Origin: JBGPBY01 sp041481485
GTDB lineage: Bacteria > Acidobacteriota > Terriglobia > 20CM-2-55-15
DNA length: 36,844 nt
Direction of reading: 5' to 3'
Assembly (NCBI GenBank): GCA_041481485.1
Contig: JBGPBY010000006.1
Coordinates: 1 to 36,844, forward strand
In this document: positions 14,691-23,077 of the stretch, piece by piece
Numbering within the stretch: position 1 is the first letter of the stretch
Layout: the number at the start of each line of letters is the position of its first letter
Position numbers and translations under genes: made by a program
The notes under the pieces: model-generated
Told to the model about the DNA's origin: nothing
Database searches by the model: none
The model's input: only the letters and a program-made list of their open reading frames with translations

Positions 14691-16565
14691 GTGAGCGCGA
14701 ACGTCGAAACTTTCCAATTCCAGGCCGAAGCACGTCAGGTGCTGGAATTGATGATCCATTCTCTTTATACCAACAAAGAAATTTTCCTGCGTGAGCTGAT
14801 TTCCAATGCGTCGGATGCCATCGACCGCCTTCGCTTTGAAGCGTTGAGCAATCCGGAGTTGATCGGGGAAGACGATAAATACGAGATCGTCATTGAAAGC
14901 GATCCCACGATGAAAACGCTGACGATTCACGATAACGGAATCGGCATGAATCGTGAGGAAGTCATCACGCATATCGGAACCATTGCAAAGTCCGGAACCC
15001 GCGATCTGCTGCAGCAAATGAAAGAGAGCAAATCTCCAGACACCGCTGCCTCTCTGATTGGCCAGTTCGGAGTCGGATTCTATTCGTCCTTCATGGTTGC
15101 GGACCTGGTAACGCTCGTCACGCGGCGTGCCGGCGATCCCCATGCCACGCGCTGGGAATCGAAGGGAGACGGAACCTATACGATTACGGAAGGGAGCCGG
15201 TTTTCGCGAGGCACCTCCATCACGCTTCATTTGAAAAAATTCGAAGAGGACGATCAGGTCGAAGATTTCACCAACAAGTTCGTCATTTCGCGAATCGTCC
15301 AGAAATATTCCGACTTTGTGACCCATCCCATCCGCTATAAGGAAAAAGACGGAAAGGCCGACGACAAGCCTCTCAATTCCATGAAGCCGATATGGACGCG
15401 GCCTCGGTCGGAAGTGTCCGACGACGAATACAAGGAATTCTACAAGCACATCTCCCATGACTGGAACGAACCGCTGAAATCCTGGTCATTCCGCGCGGAA
15501 GGGCGGTCTGAATATCAGTCGCTGCTGTTCATTCCGTCGGAGTCGCCATTTGACCTGTTCCAACAGACCGGCAAGTTTGGTTTGCATCTCTACGTCCGGC
15601 GCGTCCTGATCATGGAACACTGCGAGGATCTGCTGCCTTCCTATTTGAGGTTTGTTCGAGGTGTCGTGGATTCAGCGGACCTTCCATTGAATGTATCGCG
15701 GCAACGGCTGCAGGAAGACCGGCACATTGCGCAGATTCGAAAGTGGCTGACGCGCAAGGTTCTGGATTCCTTTGAAGACATGCTCAAGAACGACCTCGAC
15801 ATGTACCTGAAACTCTGGAAGAACTTTGGGCGCGTGTTGAAGGAAGGCGCCGGCTTCGACTTCGAGAATAAGGACAAGCTGCTGCATATTTATCTTTTCG
15901 AATCTTCCAACGACAAAGAGAAGCTCACAACTCTCTCCGAATATGTCAGCCGCATGAAGCCCGATCAGAAGTCGATCTATTTCCTCACCGGCCCTTCGCG
16001 CAAGGCTGTGGAGAATTCGCCACATCTGGAGGCGTTTCAGGCAAAGGGCTACGAAGTGATGTTTCTGGTGGATGCGGTTGACGAGATCCTCGTGCAATGG
16101 ATTTTCGAATTTGAGGAGAAACACCTGAAGTCTGTCGCAAAAGGCATGGCGGATCTTGGCGACGATACCGATCTCACCGCAAAGGGGAAGGCTCTCTCGG
16201 GTCTGATGGATGCGTTGCAATCGAGGCTCGATGAACGTGTCCGTCAGGTGAGGCTATCGGGAAGACTGACATCCTCTCCCGCCTGTCTGGTCGTCGCCGA
16301 TCAGGATATGAGCCCAAATCTGGAAAAGCTCATGAATCAGGCGAAGGGCGAAACGTCGAAGCAGAAACGGATCATGGAACTGAATCCGGACCATGACATC
16401 GTGAAAAAAATGAGCGAACGCCTGAATGCGGATGCTGCGGATCCGGTCCTCGACGATTATGCAAACATCCTGTACGGCTATGCACTGCTCGCGGATGGTT
16501 CGGAGCTGGACGATTCTCCAAAGTTCAATCAGGCTTTGCTTCGCGTGATGACGAAGGCGATCTGA
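14691..16565 (+). CDS. htpG: Molecular chaperone HtpG (Hsp90)
   Basis: This cytoplasmic ATP-dependent chaperone has 624 residues, the normal length. The GHKL ATPase motifs are NKEIFLRELISNASDA, DNGIGM and GQFGVGFYSSFM in the N-terminal domain. The middle-domain Arg region (NVSRQRLQEDR) and the C-terminal dimerisation domain (RLTSSPACLVV) are intact. The start is a GTG with GGAGG seven bases upstream. No clear sigma32-type promoter was found. The last coding part (16422-16489) is duplicated about 870 bases downstream beside a transposase remnant. A weak hairpin (GTTATC/GATAAC, then ATTTTT) follows the stop codon. Confidence 0.97.
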   Translation: MSANVETFQFQAEARQVLELMIHSLYTNKEIFLRELISNASDAIDRLRFEALSNPELIGEDDKYEIVIESDPTMKTLTIHDNGIGMNREEVITHIGTIAKSGTRDLLQQMKESKSPDTAASLIGQFGVGFYSSFMVADLVTLVTRRAGDPHATRWESKGDGTYTITEGSRFSRGTSITLHLKKFEEDDQVEDFTNKFVISRIVQKYSDFVTHPIRYKEKDGKADDKPLNSMKPIWTRPRSEVSDDEYKEFYKHISHDWNEPLKSWSFRAEGRSEYQSLLFIPSESPFDLFQQTGKFGLHLYVRRVLIMEHCEDLLPSYLRFVRGVVDSADLPLNVSRQRLQEDRHIAQIRKWLTRKVLDSFEDMLKNDLDMYLKLWKNFGRVLKEGAGFDFENKDKLLHIYLFESSNDKEKLTTLSEYVSRMKPDQKSIYFLTGPSRKAVENSPHLEAFQAKGYEVMFLVDAVDEILVQWIFEFEEKHLKSVAKGMADLGDDTDLTAKGKALSGLMDALQSRLDERVRQVRLSGRLTSSPACLVVADQDMSPNLEKLMNQAKGETSKQKRIMELNPDHDIVKKMSERLNADAADPVLDDYANILYGYALLADGSELDDSPKFNQALLRVMTKAI

Positions 16566-16662
16566 TAGTTATCGCGAAATCGTGGATAACCGCGACAAAT
16601 TTTTCCGAAGTTGCCCGGTTCGGCTGCGATGAGCGCGCGGTTCTGGCATACTTCCGACGTCG

Positions 16663-17295
16663 ATGAAATATCCTTCACCAACCGATCCGTGCCCCTGCGG
16701 GCAGGGTAAAAAATTTAGTCAGTGCTGCCGGCGGCAACGACCGCCCGCTCAGGTTCCTTTCAGTCTTTGTCCCGCCTCATACAGAATGGACGGCGTTCCA
16801 GTTCCCGCAGTTGCCTGTATCTTCCAGAAAACTGGAGACTGTTACATTCTGAAGGTGAAGATTGTCAATGCGGATGACGATTTTGCCGCCGGCCAGGAAG
16901 CGGCGCGAGATATTGATAGAGTAGCGGCCGTGAAGCTGATTCCGCTGACCGATCTAGCGCTTGCCGGTGAACTGAGCGAGTTGGGCTACATCACCATTCC
17001 GAATCCTATCGATTTTCGTGAAGTTCATTTGCTTCACAACTTTCTGAACCAACGTGAGGGAGGCTTTGCAATGCCCAATGCCCTCGCCACAGTGCAAGTG
17101 AAGCAAGAGGTCGAGCGTCGCGAACCACCCATTGTGGCTTTGACGATTGAACGGTTAGTCGAGTTCGGTCATCCAGAGATCGTGGCGATGCAGAAGGTTG
17201 TCAAAGCTCGCGTCGTTGTGAACTGGGTCGCAGTCCACGAACGGCGTCGGTACGACCCCGACCAGTTTGCCGCCATTTTGGAAACGCTGCGCTGA
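16663..17295 (+). CDS. SEC-C motif protein of unknown function
   Basis: This 210-residue cytoplasmic protein begins with a SEC-C zinc-binding motif: C10-P-C12, then C21-C22 (DPCPCGQGKKFSQCC). The motif is also found at the end of SecA and in many uncharacterised proteins. The rest is soluble alpha/beta sequence without a family I recognise. The ATG at 16663 has no strong ribosome site. The stop codon falls at the junction with a copy of the htpG 3' end (from 17292), so the native C-terminus may have been altered by that rearrangement. The gene is thus bracketed by htpG and an htpG fragment. Confidence 0.65.
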   Translation: MKYPSPTDPCPCGQGKKFSQCCRRQRPPAQVPFSLCPASYRMDGVPVPAVACIFQKTGDCYILKVKIVNADDDFAAGQEAARDIDRVAAVKLIPLTDLALAGELSELGYITIPNPIDFREVHLLHNFLNQREGGFAMPNALATVQVKQEVERREPPIVALTIERLVEFGHPEIVAMQKVVKARVVVNWVAVHERRRYDPDQFAAILETLR

Positions 17296-17360
17296 ATGCG
17301 GATGCTTCGGATCCGCTGCTCGACGATTTACGCGAACATCCTGTACGGCTACGCACTGCT
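17292..17360 (+). pseudogene. Duplicated fragment of the htpG 3' end
   Basis: These 69 bases match 16422-16489 of htpG at most positions (for example CTGAATGCGGATGCT and ACATCCTGTACGGCTA). One inserted base shifts the reading frame. No start or continuation of htpG exists here, so it is a non-coding relic. Substitutions show that the duplication is not recent. Confidence 0.85.
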
Positions 17361-17374
17361 TCCGAGTTATCGCA

Positions 17375-17547
17375 GACGGCTATCGTTCACGGGAACCGGA
17401 GAAGTCGGTTTTGTATCAAGTCGTGGCCGGAAATCTGGAAACTTTCCTGGACTTGCAGCAGCAGAATGGACGAAACGTTCCACGCTTGCCATCCATCCGC
17501 CGGAAGCGACGCGGAAAATCCTCGACCACCTGGGCCTCCCTTCCAGA
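17375..17547 (+). pseudogene. Remnant of an IS91-type transposase
   Basis: In one frame 17375-17485 encodes DGYRSREPEKSVLYQVV and ETFLDLQQQNGRNVPR, like the N-terminus of IS91-family transposases. In the next frame 17497-17547 encodes PPEATRKILDHLGLPSR, like their extreme C-terminus. The central several hundred residues, including the zinc cluster and catalytic Tyr region, are deleted. The remainder of 17296-17716 shows no other gene. The relic directly follows the htpG fragment, suggesting both arrived by the same event. Confidence 0.7.
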
Positions 17548-17716
17548 AGGATTTATGAGGTTATGCACTCCGCGCAATGGACAGCATCCGAAAACGATAG
17601 AAGACTGTCACTTGATGCGGGAAAACGAGATCATACGAACGGACTAGCGCAACACGATCCCGGAATGTAGAATGGCCGCCGTTTCGCACCCAGCATCCAA
17701 TTCCAAAAGGAGACAC

Positions 17717-18946
17717 ATGGAAGCGACGCAGCATCCGTCGGAAGCGACGACTCCCGGCATCCTGGCGACCCTCGGCTCGACGATCGGTTTGGCGCTTGGG
17801 CCGAGCGTGCTCGCTGTCCTGACAATTACGCAGTACATCGTGCCTATCCAGAAGGAATTTGGGTGGTCGCGTGTGCAGGTATCGCTGGCCTTTACGATCG
17901 TAGCCTACATGATCGTGCTGGTGTCGCCGCTGCAAGGTTTTCTGGCCGACCGTTTCGGACCGCGCCGCGTGGTGCTGGCGTCGATTCCGTTGTTTTCGGT
18001 TAGCCTTGCCGCGCTGTACTTCACACCGAAGAGCCTCCTCATCTATTACGTGCTCTGGGCGATTGTGCCGGTCGCTGCGATCGGTCTGTGGCCGCTTGGC
18101 TATCTCCAGGTCGTCAGTCGATGGTTTGACCGCAAACTCGGACTGGCGCTCGGCGTCGCGAATGCCGGCATCGGTCTCGGCAGTACGTTGGTTCCAATGA
18201 TTGTCGGGCCGATCATCCTGCAATACAGCTGGCGACACGCGCTGCTTGTGCTGGCGGGACTGGTCCTGTTTGTCAGCTGGCCGGTAGTGTTCCTCTGCCT
18301 TCGCGAACCGACTGCCGCGGAAGCGGCCGAGCAGCGGCGCACTTCAAAAAAGGCATTTGGGCTGTCGTTTGCAAAAGCCCGGCAAGAGAAGACTTTCTGG
18401 GTACTGAACATCGCATTCTTCATGCTCGGTCTGACGGCGACGAGTATCGTGAGTCAACAAGCCCCTCTATTGCAGGAAGCCGGCTGGACCCCACTTCAGA
18501 CGGGCCAACTCCTGCAGCTGTTCGGCTTTGGCCTGCTTTTTGCGCGTGTCGCAGTTGGTTTTTTGATCGATCACATTTTCGCGCCGCGCGTCATGATGAC
18601 CGTATCGATCGGCGGCGCTGTGGCTTGTGTGCTCTACGCGACCTATCCGAATGCGGCTTATGTCAGTGCGATGCTGATCGGATTCCTGCTCGGCGCCGAA
18701 TTCGACGTGCTCGCATTTCTGATCAAGCGTTACTACGGGAATGCGGCGTACGGCAAGATCTATGGCGTGATTTTTGGCGTGTTCTATCTTGGGTCCGGAT
18801 TTGGAATTACGGCTCTCGCGTGGTGCCGCCAGCACTTCGGCAACTACAACACCGGGCTCTTCATTGCAGCGGGAGTGCTCGTGACATCTGCGCTGCTGAT
18901 GGTAGTCATGCCTGCATACCGGTTCCGCAGCGGTTCGGAGCAGTAG
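17717..18946 (+). CDS. MFS transporter, monocarboxylate/oxalate-formate-antiporter-like
   Basis: This 409-residue carrier has 12 membrane segments. A motif-A-like loop (GFLADRFGPRRVVL) lies between helices 2 and 3. The N-terminal half resembles the OFA/monocarboxylate branch of the MFS (FGWSRVQVSLAFTI, SRWFDRKLGLALGVANAGIG). The ATG at 17717 is preceded by AAGGAG; an upstream ATG at 17672 lacks a site. The substrate is probably an organic acid, by family only. It stands alone between the transposase scar and a truncated antitoxin whose frame continues directly after this gene's stop codon, so the region downstream has been rearranged. Confidence 0.85.
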   Translation: MEATQHPSEATTPGILATLGSTIGLALGPSVLAVLTITQYIVPIQKEFGWSRVQVSLAFTIVAYMIVLVSPLQGFLADRFGPRRVVLASIPLFSVSLAALYFTPKSLLIYYVLWAIVPVAAIGLWPLGYLQVVSRWFDRKLGLALGVANAGIGLGSTLVPMIVGPIILQYSWRHALLVLAGLVLFVSWPVVFLCLREPTAAEAAEQRRTSKKAFGLSFAKARQEKTFWVLNIAFFMLGLTATSIVSQQAPLLQEAGWTPLQTGQLLQLFGFGLLFARVAVGFLIDHIFAPRVMMTVSIGGAVACVLYATYPNAAYVSAMLIGFLLGAEFDVLAFLIKRYYGNAAYGKIYGVIFGVFYLGSGFGITALAWCRQHFGNYNTGLFIAAGVLVTSALLMVVMPAYRFRSGSEQ

Positions 18947-19234
18947 ACTGGCGCATTTGCAGCTGAGCGCGATATCTGGAAGGAAGTCCTGGCAGGGGTA
19001 AAAGAAATCCAGACTGGCGGGGGAAAGCGGAAGAAGGTGCAACCAGGTTCGATGGTCGTTCGCGTCCGGTTAAAAAGTGGCTTGGCGCAAGCGCAGTTTG
19101 CCGCTGCCATCGGCGTTTCCAAACGCACTCTTGAGCAGTGGGAACAAGGACGTCGTGAACCGTCTGGAGCCGCGAAACATCTGTTGAAGATCGCAAAGCG
19201 TCATCCTGAAGTTCTAATTGAGATTGCCGCATGA
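18947..19234 (+). pseudogene. 5'-truncated XRE-type antitoxin (HigA/NadS-like), no toxin partner
   Basis: The frame continues straight from the MFS stop codon and encodes RDIWKEVLAGVKEIQ, then an HTH domain (AQAQFAAAIGVSKRTLEQWE, QGRREPSGAAKHLLKIA). This looks like a NadS/HigA-type antitoxin. No ATG, GTG or TTG exists before the GTG at 19037, so the original start is missing. A 65-residue HTH-only form could be made from 19037, but GGAAGAAG abuts it too closely. The toxin gene normally found beside such antitoxins is absent. It is probably a remnant; residual expression is possible. Confidence 0.65.
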
Positions 19235-19447
19235 GGGAACGACTTCGGGGGACGGGTTCCGGATCCAGGTGAGGCGGCATAATCAGCCGACTGGGGGCAT
19301 CTGCCAAGCGCAATAATCAATAATCATCAATCAATTTTCAATTCTCAACCGGCGGAGTCAAGTGTGTGCAATGGTCAGCCCGTTGGGAGATGGACTTCTT
19401 GATAGACCTCACCTACAGCGGAATTCAAACTGAGTCACAACCTCAAG

Positions 19448-19476
19448 TTGCCCTCCATTTCGTTGATCGTTATAGT
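19448..19476 (+). promoter_or_regulatory. Candidate sigma70 promoter of the amidohydrolase gene
   Basis: TTGCCC (19448-19453), a 17-base spacer and TATAGT (19471-19476) lie just ahead of the ribosome site GGAGG of the gene at 19500. The predicted start near 19483 leaves a very short leader. The preceding stretch 19235-19447 holds no gene. It contains low-complexity sequence built of CAATAATCAATAATCATCAA near 19309-19345. Confidence 0.5.
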
Positions 19477-19499
19477 CACGCTGAACCGGAGGGAATCAT

Positions 19500-21227
19500 A
19501 TGAAGACCAAATCCGAAAGCGTCAATACCAAATCTTCGCGAAGGAAATTCCTGAAGACCACGGTTGTGGCTGCTGTCGTGTCACAGATTGAACCGTTCGC
19601 TGTTGCTGCCGGTTCACCCCAGAACACTGCGGCAAATCCCATCAATGAATCCACGCTGATTCTGAATAATGGCCGCATTCACACATTGAATGCCGCGAAC
19701 GCGGTAGTCTCTTCCGTAACGATTCGCAACGGACGTGTGATCTCGGCTGGAAATACTCCAGGATCTCAGGCGCCCAACACACGCGTGATCGACCTCAAGG
19801 GACGCACCGCTGTGCCGGGTCTCGTCGAGGCTCACATTCACACCGTCAGTCTTGCCAATCGTCCTGGTTATCACACGATCCTCGAAAACACTGCGTCGAT
19901 CCGGGAAATTCAGGAAGGGCTCGCCGCAAGACGGCGGGGTGTTCCGGAAGGTCAATGGATCACATCAATGGGCGGATGGCACACGAACCAGTGGGCCGAA
20001 CATCGCCATCCAACTCTTCAGGAACTGGATGCCGCCGTGCCCGATCGGCCGGTACTTCTCTACGAACGATTTACCGGACCCTGCACGACGAACAGTCTGG
20101 GCAAGGCGTTCTTCGATGCAGCGGATGCCGCGCCGCCCATGCATCCGGATATCAAGCCGATAAGAGTGTCGGCAAATGGCGCCATCGCTGCGGCCGGGTT
20201 CAATGGCGGAGGACCGTCGGCTTCCGCGCTTTTTTTACTGCGCCGTCTGCAGACTTTTGACGATAAGAAAAGAAGTACGGCCGATGCGATGATTTACTCG
20301 ACCAGTGTTGGTCTGACTTCGCATCTCGATCAGGTGCTGTTTCCCACTCCTGGACCGCTGCACCCCAGCCAGATTCTGTCCAACCTCGATCAGTACCGCA
20401 TGTACGACGCGTGGCTGGCGCTCCATCGCGAAGGCCGCACGACCGTCCGACTGCAGATGAATTTTCTGCAGAATCAAACCGATCCGGCTTTGCCCGAACT
20501 CAAGGAGCGTCTGCGAAACCAGTTTCAGTTTTTTGGCGACGACATGATGATGACCGGATCGATTGGGGAATGGGCTGCACCGCTAAGCAGCGGCGCGACC
20601 TGGCGCGAAGCGCAGCGGCTGGTGGCGCAGGCGGGCTGGCGAAATGAGAATGCCGTTCAGAGCCTGGCCGATCTCAGACAGGTTGTTGAGGCTTACGAAA
20701 CGGTGAACAAAGAATTCGATATCACGAAACTGCGATGGGTCGTCCATCACGTGCCACAGGTGAATGCCGACCTGCTCAATCGCCTTCGTGCGCTTGGTTG
20801 CGGTGTGCAGATGGCGGCTTTCCGGTGGGTCACATCGAATGATCCGCGGGCTGTCGTCGGTGCTCCGTTTCGAACGATCGTCGACCACGGCATACAGGTT
20901 GGCATGCATGGCGACGGAGTTCATATTGCGCCGTTAAACCCATGGCTTCACATTTATTTTGCAACTACCGGCGTGAACTCCTTCGGGGATCGTGTGAACG
21001 CCGATCAACAGATCACGCGTCAGGAAGCCCTGCGATTATTTACGCGCGGCAATAGCTGGTACTTGCGAATGGAAGATAAGATCGGTTCCCTTGAGTCCGG
21101 AAAACTGGCGGATCTCGTGGTTCTCGACCGGGATTATTTTGCGATCCCGGATGCTGAGATCAAACAAATCCGTTCGGTGTTGACCGTTGTCGATGGAAAA
21201 ATCGTGCATGATGCCGGTGTGCTGTGA
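19500..21227 (+). CDS. Tat-exported amidohydrolase (YtcJ-like, amidohydrolase 3)
   Basis: This 575-residue metal-dependent hydrolase has a twin-arginine signal (SSRRKFLKTTVVAAVVSQI, arginines at 14-15), so it should be exported folded. The amidohydrolase fold starts with LILNNGRIHTLN. The metal-binding HxH is H112-I-H114 in VPGLVEAHIH, and later ligands are likely in VHHVPQV and MHGDGVH. A composite beta-sandwich closes the protein (LADLVVLDRDYF). Members of this family cleave amide or related C-N bonds in varied small molecules; the substrate is unknown. The ATG has CCGGAGG eight bases upstream. The gene is single and converges on the redox two-component pair. Confidence 0.9.
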   Translation: MKTKSESVNTKSSRRKFLKTTVVAAVVSQIEPFAVAAGSPQNTAANPINESTLILNNGRIHTLNAANAVVSSVTIRNGRVISAGNTPGSQAPNTRVIDLKGRTAVPGLVEAHIHTVSLANRPGYHTILENTASIREIQEGLAARRRGVPEGQWITSMGGWHTNQWAEHRHPTLQELDAAVPDRPVLLYERFTGPCTTNSLGKAFFDAADAAPPMHPDIKPIRVSANGAIAAAGFNGGGPSASALFLLRRLQTFDDKKRSTADAMIYSTSVGLTSHLDQVLFPTPGPLHPSQILSNLDQYRMYDAWLALHREGRTTVRLQMNFLQNQTDPALPELKERLRNQFQFFGDDMMMTGSIGEWAAPLSSGATWREAQRLVAQAGWRNENAVQSLADLRQVVEAYETVNKEFDITKLRWVVHHVPQVNADLLNRLRALGCGVQMAAFRWVTSNDPRAVVGAPFRTIVDHGIQVGMHGDGVHIAPLNPWLHIYFATTGVNSFGDRVNADQQITRQEALRLFTRGNSWYLRMEDKIGSLESGKLADLVVLDRDYFAIPDAEIKQIRSVLTVVDGKIVHDAGVL

Positions 21228-21240
21228 GGCTAATTCTTGA

Positions 21241-21382
21241 TCTGCCGCGCCTAACGGCGCTGAAGGGCTCGCTCTTCCCATTCCACGGGCTTACGCCCGT
21301 GGCTAACAGACTGCCGCCGCTACGCGGCTGGGAACAGAAGAAAGGGCGGCCGTTACGCGGCTGGGAAAGCCGCGTAGCGGCT
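21241..21382. repeat. Cluster of short palindromes between convergent genes
   Basis: The 175 bases between convergent stop codons hold several perfect hairpins: CCACGGGCTTACGCCCGTGG (21283-21302) and AGCCGCGTAGCGGCT (21368-21382). They also hold two direct copies of TACGCGGCTGGGAA (21321 and 21354). The unit is unlike the GGTCATAGACC repeats. It probably works as a two-way terminator and may be a second dispersed repeat family. Confidence 0.7.
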
Positions 21383-21402
21383 GCAGATCCAGAAAACTCC
21401 CG

Positions 21403-23064
21403 TCACGTTCGCGCCAGATAATCGGCCGCGAGTCTAACCGCGATAGCTCCTTCAGCGACGGCAGACGCGACACGATTCATCGCTCCGGCACGCACGTCTC
21501 CTGCTGCAAACACTCCGGGTACGGTAGTTTCCAACAGCATCGGGTCGCGAGATTCCTTCCATATCCTGGAAAATCCTTCCGTGATTTGCGCATCGCGTCC
21601 GGTAAGGACGAACCCTTTGGCATTACGAAAAACCGAGTCCGGCAACCAATCGCTGTGAGGACGTGATCCGATGAAGATAAAAAGTGCATCGGCTTCTTCC
21701 TCAGAAATGGAGCCATCCGCGAGCGATTTCAGCCAGACCTTCTGCATGTGACCCTGGCCCTCGACGCGCTCTGTCACGGTACAAGATCGGATCTTGACGT
21801 TTGGCAGCGCAGCGAGCTGTTGAATCAGATAATGCGACATTGTGGGCTCGAGACCCTCGCGTCTCACGATCAGAAGAACTTCCTGTGCAAATCTGGAAAG
21901 ATGCGCTGCGCTTTGTCCGGCGGAGTTTCCGCCTCCGACAACGATTACCCTGTAACCGCGGCATGACTGGGCTTCGATAACGGCGGAGCCATAGTACACA
22001 CCGGCACCGATATATCCGGAAATCCCTTCGGCCTGAAGTTCACGGTAGGTCATGCCTGTCGCCACGATCACAACCCGTGAGATCAGTTCCTTGCCGTTGG
22101 ACAAGGAGACGCGTTTGTAGCCGCCGTCCACCGATAAACCGGTTACAGAGATGGGCGCCAAAATTTCCGCACCGAACCGTTGGGCTTGGGCCACGGCCCT
22201 TCGCGTCAACTCGGTTCCACTGATGCCGGAGGGGAATCCCAGGTAGTTTTCAATTTTCGAACTGGCGCCGGCCTGGCCTCCAGGCCCGTTTCCGTCAAGG
22301 AGAAGCGTTCGCATGCCCTCGGACGCACCATAGACCGATGCGGCCAATCCCGCCGGTCCGGCTCCTACGATGATCAGGTCATACAATTCGTAGGCGGCCG
22401 CGCGCTTCAGGCAAAGACTTTCGGCAACCTGATCCAGAATGGGATTTCTCAGGATAGTTCCGTCTTCCAGAATTAGTGCAGGCAATTCGTGTGGGGTTAC
22501 ACCGGCTGCTTCGAGAAGCGGAGAAGCAGACGGATCCTTTTCGATATCCAGCCACCGGTACGGCACGAGGTTGCTTGCAAGAAACTGTTTCACCTCATGT
22601 GAGCGCAGCGACCACTGGTTTCCGATCAGACGGATACCGGTGATTTCGGGCCGGTGTTCCTCCTGCCACGACGAGAGCAGGTCGTCGATTGCGGGGAACA
22701 GCTTTTCTTCCGGAGGATCCCACGGCTTTCCGAGATAGCGATCGAGATGGGCTTCGTTGATTGCGCGGACCGCGGCGTCGATATCGGAATAGGCAGTGAG
22801 GAGCACGCGTCTCGCGATGGGATAGACTTCTCGAGATTTTGCCAGCAGATCGACGCCCAGCATCGACGGCATGCGTTGATCGCTGATGATGAGAGCCAGG
22901 GCGTCACTGCGCGCTTTGAGCTGATGAATCGCACCGAGCGCGGACTCTCCGGAATTTGCAGACAGCACGCGATACTCGTCGCGATAACGCGTTCTTAGAT
23001 CTCGCCGGATTGCGGACAATACCTGGGGATCATCATCGACGACCAGAATAACAGGTTCATTCAC
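21403..23064 (-). CDS. Receiver / glutaredoxin-like / thioredoxin-reductase-like flavoprotein fusion
   Basis: The 553 residues form three parts. The first is a receiver domain (1-130) with acidic D10-D12, phospho-acceptor D62 (ISDQRMP), T90 and K113. The second is a glutaredoxin-like fold (about 142-220) without its CxxC. The third is an FAD/NAD(P)H module with VGAGPAGLAASVYG (233-246), a second dinucleotide loop VVGGGNSAGQSAAHLS and the FAD-closing AAGDVRAGAMNRVASAVAEG. At the place of the CATC disulfide of TrxB the sequence is YYGSAVIEA, so thioredoxin reduction is not expected. Such proteins are usually labelled fused response regulator/thioredoxin-disulfide reductase. A GTG start lies 13 bases after the kinase gene, so the two are co-transcribed. 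Confidence 0.9.
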   Translation of the reverse strand: MNEPVILVVDDDPQVLSAIRRDLRTRYRDEYRVLSANSGESALGAIHQLKARSDALALIISDQRMPSMLGVDLLAKSREVYPIARRVLLTAYSDIDAAVRAINEAHLDRYLGKPWDPPEEKLFPAIDDLLSSWQEEHRPEITGIRLIGNQWSLRSHEVKQFLASNLVPYRWLDIEKDPSASPLLEAAGVTPHELPALILEDGTILRNPILDQVAESLCLKRAAAYELYDLIIVGAGPAGLAASVYGASEGMRTLLLDGNGPGGQAGASSKIENYLGFPSGISGTELTRRAVAQAQRFGAEILAPISVTGLSVDGGYKRVSLSNGKELISRVVIVATGMTYRELQAEGISGYIGAGVYYGSAVIEAQSCRGYRVIVVGGGNSAGQSAAHLSRFAQEVLLIVRREGLEPTMSHYLIQQLAALPNVKIRSCTVTERVEGQGHMQKVWLKSLADGSISEEEADALFIFIGSRPHSDWLPDSVFRNAKGFVLTGRDAQITEGFSRIWKESRDPMLLETTVPGVFAAGDVRAGAMNRVASAVAEGAIAVRLAADYLART

Positions 23065-23077
23065 AGGGCTGGCACCT

